Shown: positions 59,101 to 64,000 of the stretch, piece by piece
Layout: the number at the start of each line of letters is the position of its first letter
Numbering within the stretch: the first letter of the stretch is position 1
DNA from: Ehretia macrophylla
Lineage: Eukaryota > Streptophyta > Magnoliopsida > Boraginales > Ehretiaceae
Direction of reading: 5' to 3'
Assembly (NCBI GenBank): GCA_037974665.1
Contig: CM075764.1
Coordinates: 119,722,325-119,786,324, forward strand
Length of the DNA stretch: 64,000 nucleotides
Notes under the pieces: generated by a model
The model's input: the letters and a program-made list of their open reading frames with translations, nothing else
Told to the model about the DNA's origin: nothing
Database searches by the model: none
Made by a program: the position numbers and the translations under genes

Positions 59101-62100
59101 ATAATTTCTCTATGTACTTCTGTAGGTTGCTTGGATATCTAGTTCAGAGTCATACATACTCTATACTGGATAGTGTTTCACATCTGAAAGAGTTGTTGGA
59201 TTATTTCACATTCATGCATGTTGAGATATCCTCCTCTCTTATTACTGTTTTATTGCCTCTGATCAAATCCAGTCGAGATCTTCAGGTACGCACTATTTCT
59301 TTTTATAGTTTCAGTGGATCATTCTATGGGAAATGTGATAGATGACCTTCAACAATGTCCAAAATTATATAAAATTTATCTTGATCAATCTATTGTAAAA
59401 GGTTATAAGTGCAGTTGGTGGTTCGACAAAAATGAAGTTTGAGATATAGTTAAAGGCATCATCCTCAAATTGTCCCATGTATATATTTTGAATTTCTGTC
59501 AATGTTAGTTTGGAAGATATTCAGGATTTGTGAAATAAAAAAAAAATTTAGACAGTCTATATCGAAAATAAGTTTAGCTATTTAATTGATTTAAATACAT
59601 TTCTGTAGCACTACAGAGAGATATAACATCTTCTCTCCCCTTTTTATTTCTTCACATTACCAGTTGAATGATACAGGACTATACCATTTTGGTCCTGCGA
59701 AAGGCCACATTTAGACGAGAAGATTCCATTCGTCTTGCTGCAACTACTGCCATTATTGATTTAATATTAGCAGAAAAACAACCTAGAAGAAATGGTTCCT
59801 TTGCTTTTCAAGAATCAAGCAGCCAAGCAAGTTGCAGCCAGCAAGCTGATATACATTGTGCAACTGGAGCTGGCCTTTTTCAGGAGCTTAGTGGTTTACT
59901 GCAGAGATGCCTTTATCAGCAGGTGATATTACGTGTCAACTAATTCCTTTCCTTTAATTTTATTTTTGTGGGGCAGGGGTGGGGGAGGAGGAGAAGGAAG
60001 AGATTTAAACTAACTCGAAGTGTTGATGTTAGGCAAAAGTCAGGGAGACGCTGTACCATGGATTGGTGAAGCTTGTATTGATGGATCCCTTGATTGCTGG
60101 GAGTGTTTTTGATTTTCTCTTGCCTCACTTTCAACGATTTTACAGAGAGGTACTTATCTAAAGGCTTGTGCTTAAGTCTCTTTCTTGCGAGTTGGAAATT
60201 TACAGTAATACTCTTAACAAAGCTCTAAATATATGTATTTTTATATGAAATACTATGTGGTCCGTTTTTCTGTACTCACTTCACTTCAATCCACTTAATG
60301 AAGTAATGTTCTTATAGGATGCAGATATTCAACTAGGCATTGGCCAATGTATTAAATTTGAGAGTGGCAAAGTTTGTATTGAAGAACCATTGGACTGCCT
60401 TCTGTGCTGCATCTGTTGGATCCTTCTACTTCAGCAATGTGGGAAAACCGACCAACCTTCAGATTCATGGGCCTGTCTTGGCTTCTCTCTTACTCAAGAG
60501 AATGAGGTACTGCTACGTCCTGCTCATTAGGATCTCCCATATGTAATTTACCCTCGATATTGACCTGAAATTGCTGTAGGCAGGAAGAACATTGTCTGGA
60601 GAGAGATTGTCCGATGGTTTATTAAAGATCCGGAAGTTGCTAAGAAATGGAAATCTGGAAGGTACACCAGGGTGTATGCACCATGACTGTTAAAAGATGA
60701 GGCAGTCCTCTTTGCTGTTTCTAAATAGATTCTTTGAATGCCAAGGAGATATATTTATTCTGAAAAAATGGCTAAGTAGCTTTTGAATTAAATTATTTTC
60801 TTCTTCTCTGGGACACAATTACATCTTGGTTTTACCAAATCTCTAATTTATTTTTCTATTCTCTTTCCTTTTTCATCAAAAGAAGCTTTACTTGGTTCTA
60901 ATTATTTGCATGTCAGATCAGGCCTACTCGATAAAGATCTGGATACAGGATCCATATCTTTAGCAAAAGAAAAGAAAAAATGCTGCGCTTTTGTTTTATC
61001 AGGGATCATTAAGGTGTTATTAAATACTATTCTCTTTGAGTTGGACAAAACAACTGATGTCAAGAAGGTGGAATTGGAAAAAGAGCTTTTTGATTTTATT
61101 GGTATCTATGAGTCTTTGGAAGAAATTACAAGTGGTTCTAGGCAGAGTACTACTGCGAGAAGAGGAAATATACTTCCGTCAGCTAATGGTGCTTCAGATA
61201 AAGTAAGCACTAAATTTTGTCAGGAGAGAACCCCTCTCTTGGCAACGTCAAGCATTCATCAGCTATTGCAGACTGCTATGGAACTGTGGAAATGTGATCC
61301 TCCCAACAGCAATGCAGCATCTCAGAATCACAGCCAGTTGCCATCTGATAATGCGTCAGTTCAGTCTAGAATTCTTACTTTTGTGTTAAAGGTGTGTCTG
61401 CGGCAATTAGAGTTTTCTCCTTTTGTGGGGAAAGATGATCCCTTGAAGACATTGCTTTTTGGGAAAATCAACTTGTTGGGGCCTCCATTACTGAAAGTGA
61501 TTTTATTGCTCAAATCAGGGATAAAGGCTGAGATGGATCAAAGGAAAAAAGACGCCAAAGTGAGGAAAGATATTGAAGATCAAAAGGAACATATCCATCT
61601 TGCATTGATATGCTTGAAGAAACTGATAGATTTAAGTTTGTGTAGCTTGGATTGTGTGGACATAATGGAGGATTTGCTGTCAGTCTCCGGAGTCGAGCAT
61701 GATTGTGGAAATGTTGCAGATGCTGGTTCGGATAGTCAAAGGAACTTAGCTGATGGTGTTGATGATAAAATTGCAAGGAGCAAAGAATTGTTTATCAAAA
61801 GGATCATAAAGCCATTGCTATCAGAGTTTCTTGCACATTCTTTCTCTCGTGAAGTTGAGGTAACGGAGTAAAATATAATCATTTTTATTTGCGGACAATC
61901 AAGTTTTGAGGTTTTCAGGGCTGGTGTATGTGGGGAAGGGGGTGCAGTCAGGGGCCTGGGAAGGCTTGCGACCTGGACCCCTGCCTTTGGAAATTGTAAA
62001 AACCCATACTCGCTTCCCATCCTACCTTTTCATCCGATCTAATGCTTCTATATCCCCATTTTTGATTTCTTTGTGTTAGAGTGAATATATTCTGCAGAGA

Positions 62101-63879
62101 AAATTCTAATGTCTAAAATGTACCCCCTTCAACGATTGTGGGAGATGAATCTTCCATAAAACATCGATAGAGGACTAACCTTTCCCTCATGTCTCTTCAC
62201 CAGCTTTTCTCACCAATTATATCTGAGTTGCCTCGAAAACTCGTAGGACTAGGTGTGAAATTGGCTAAGCTGCTAGGTGTAATTGCAAAGTTTATAATTT
62301 GCAAAAGTTAAAATATTATAGATATTATCGATATTCACTTGTAGTATGAAGAGTTACAATCACTTGCTTTATAATAAAATATTACATTATTTGGCATTCC
62401 TCTCTTCCCTGCCCAAGTAGTCTGACTTCCACTGAATGATGCTTTATTCATGATGTTGTTGGATACCGTACACTTCCGGTGATACTCTCTAATACGTGTC
62501 AATATATGCAGGTTCTCTGCGATATAATTATGATGATTGGCAATACATTGTCGGGGGAACAGAGGAGTCTTGTTGGAGACTGGGCAACATATATCTGCAG
62601 AAGTACTGCAATATCAAATCCTAAAGTCGCAAAAAGTATGGTCTTGCTTGTTGTTTCGTTGAGCTCACCTCCAAATGACTTCATTGTTGCACGAGACATG
62701 GCTGCAGAGCTTCTGAAAGTAGTGGGATCAGAGAAGAACGCCCCACTAGAGATATCTGAAACATATCCCGTCATAAACAAATCTACAAATGCTGTTGTAG
62801 CTTCTTCTATTCTGCAATTAGTTGAATCAAACGTCGTTGACATGGATTGGATCATCGTGAAACTGAAGGCATATACTACAGCTACTCAGAAAGGAAATTT
62901 GCTGCATCACAATAATAAAGAGGCTCCTGTACTGGCATTGGAAGAGACTCTTTATTTGAGAACAGTAGCTATTGTACAAGTTTTATCATCTTTCGTAATG
63001 ATGAATCTTAAGGGTATGTTGTCTCTAATAAGTTTGCAATGCAAATAAGTTATCTTACTTATCTCTCGGTGTTGGTCATTTAATTTATGAGTGGAAACAT
63101 TTTTGCAGATCCTCATGCTGAACAATTTCTGAGAATTGCTGCAAAGTTGTATAAAAATTTTGCTCGAATTTCAAAGCTTCAAATTGCTCCTAGAAGCTGC
63201 AAGCAAATCCTCCCCAGCCTCAAGTACCAAAAGCTTGTGGAAATTACGTGCAGGCAGTTAACAGCTCCTCTCTACAATTTCGTGGCTCAGATGCAAAAGG
63301 TAGAGAGCTGTTTTCTTGTTCTAGTTTTCAACGTTTTCTGATCCGAACATTTGCACTTTTTAAATGAATGATATAGGTTCTTAAGCTAATGAGATCATGT
63401 TTTCACTGGAGTTGCAGAATCAACAGGAGGGCACAATAACTAAAGGAATAGTCAACAAAATCAAAAGGGAAAACAAATGCATCCCGGAGTTGATCTTCCA
63501 TATAGAGGACTATGAGAAATACCTTATTCAACTAAGCAAGGCAACTAAAGTTAATCTGTTGAGGCACGCCAAGCGTAGCACCTCCAGGGATTTCAAAATA
63601 CTTGAACCAAGTGATTCTGCCGTGGAAGAAGATGCTCCAATCCCTGAAGCAAATGAGAATCTGGCCAGTACTGGTGAAAATGAACCATCCGAAGAATCTG
63701 GAGGTGAAGATGAAAAGGTGGTTTCATCAGAATCTGGTAGTCCATTGGCTGCAGAGGATTCTGGTTCTGATGGTGAGGATGAAGTTGCATTTCCTAATGG
63801 AAAGAGGGCGAAATTGGATCGAGTTGTGGAAGACAACTCTGATGAAGAAATAGCGGAAGGCCAAAGTTTAGCGTTCTGA
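56155..63879 (+). CDS. FANCI: Fanconi anaemia group I protein (FANCI), crosslink repair
   Basis: Nuclear partner of FANCD2 in the ID clamp, monoubiquitinated during interstrand crosslink repair. Exons: 56155-57221, 57940-58021, 58580-58768, 58966-59030, 59126-59285, 59677-59922, 60033-60149, 60318-60506, 60580-60661, 60883-61859, 62512-63013, 63109-63299, 63418-63879. They join in phase to 1442 residues; human FANCI has 1328. Family words include [48 protein letters not shown] and [12 protein letters not shown], in which Lys530 matches the ubiquitinated human Lys523. The tail is acidic with a basic KRAKLDR patch. The N-terminus (after the ATG) has a Pro/His/Ser-rich run not usual in animals. 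An in-frame ATG at 56014 would add 47 residues; I prefer 56155 by composition. Exon 10 has two alternative acceptors three bases apart. Confidence 0.93.
58259..58447 (+). repeat. three-copy tandem repeat in FANCI intron 2
   Basis: Units of about 63-66 bases start near 58261, 58324 and 58390. Each contains GGTCTATRCAACAAATGGAT then GATAT-CTTGGTC and ACTTTG. Copies 2 and 3 are closest to each other. The array lies in the 558-bp intron before exon 3. Confidence 0.85.
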
Positions 63880-64000
63880 GCTGGAGATAGGTTCTGAACG
63901 AGAGATACTTGTAAATAAAGATTCATCTTGTATTTCCTCCTAATGGTATGCGTGTAATGCTTTTTACTGATTGCGAGTTAAGACCTTCATAAGAACGTGG
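63880..64000 (+). other. FANCI 3' UTR
   Basis: Sequence after the stop. AATAAA-like AAATAAAG at about 63912-63919 could serve as a poly(A) signal. Confidence 0.5.

Overview
The window is nuclear DNA of a flowering plant, almost certainly a eudicot. The genes have many GT-AG introns, the spacers are AT-rich, and the genes recognised are plant types: a SWEET sugar transporter, an R2R3-MYB remnant, a DUF1977 DnaJ protein, eIF2 subunits and FANCI. The repeats are also plant types: a Tnt1-like Copia element, an Au-type SINE, a TRIM-like element, foldback MITEs and Mutator-type inverted-repeat elements. I could not fix the genus.

Layout. 1-7 kb: a single-exon DnaJ gene (+) and its flank. 7.0-7.6 kb: a small membrane-protein gene (-) with a partly duplicated 3' end. 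7.8-13.4 kb: gene-free, with a Mutator-type element. 13.4-23.4 kb: eIF2 gamma and eIF2 alpha, side by side on + and both apparently intact. 27.1-28.4 kb: an intronless Ser-rich gene (-). 28.4-37.7 kb: repeat-dense, with TRIM-like, SINE and GC-palindrome sequences and a doubtful Lys-rich locus (-). 37.8-43.2 kb: a decayed Copia element with both LTRs and a 6-bp target duplication, inserted in a MYB-type exon remnant. 45.5-50.5 kb: a six-exon SWEET16/17-like gene (-). 50.5-56.1 kb: two decayed RNase H-like fragments and two more Mutator-type elements. 56.1-63.9 kb: a 13-exon FANCI gene (+).

How the genes relate. The eIF2 alpha and gamma genes encode two subunits of one translation-initiation complex and lie about 1.8 kb apart in coding terms (stop to start). 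Each has its own TATA box, so they look like separate promoters and not an operon. DnaJ (ER membrane chaperone), SWEET (vacuolar sugar transport) and FANCI (crosslink repair) have no obvious functional link to them. I joined exons by hand from reading frame, splice sites and family resemblance; phases close for eIF2 gamma (467 aa), eIF2 alpha (336 aa), SWEET (234 aa) and FANCI (1442 aa).

I see no clearly new multi-gene system. The most notable points are the eIF2 subunit pair, the Copia insertion in the MYB remnant, the family of inverted-repeat elements with exact 9-bp target duplications, the dispersed foldback family, and the duplicated 3' end of the small membrane-protein gene.
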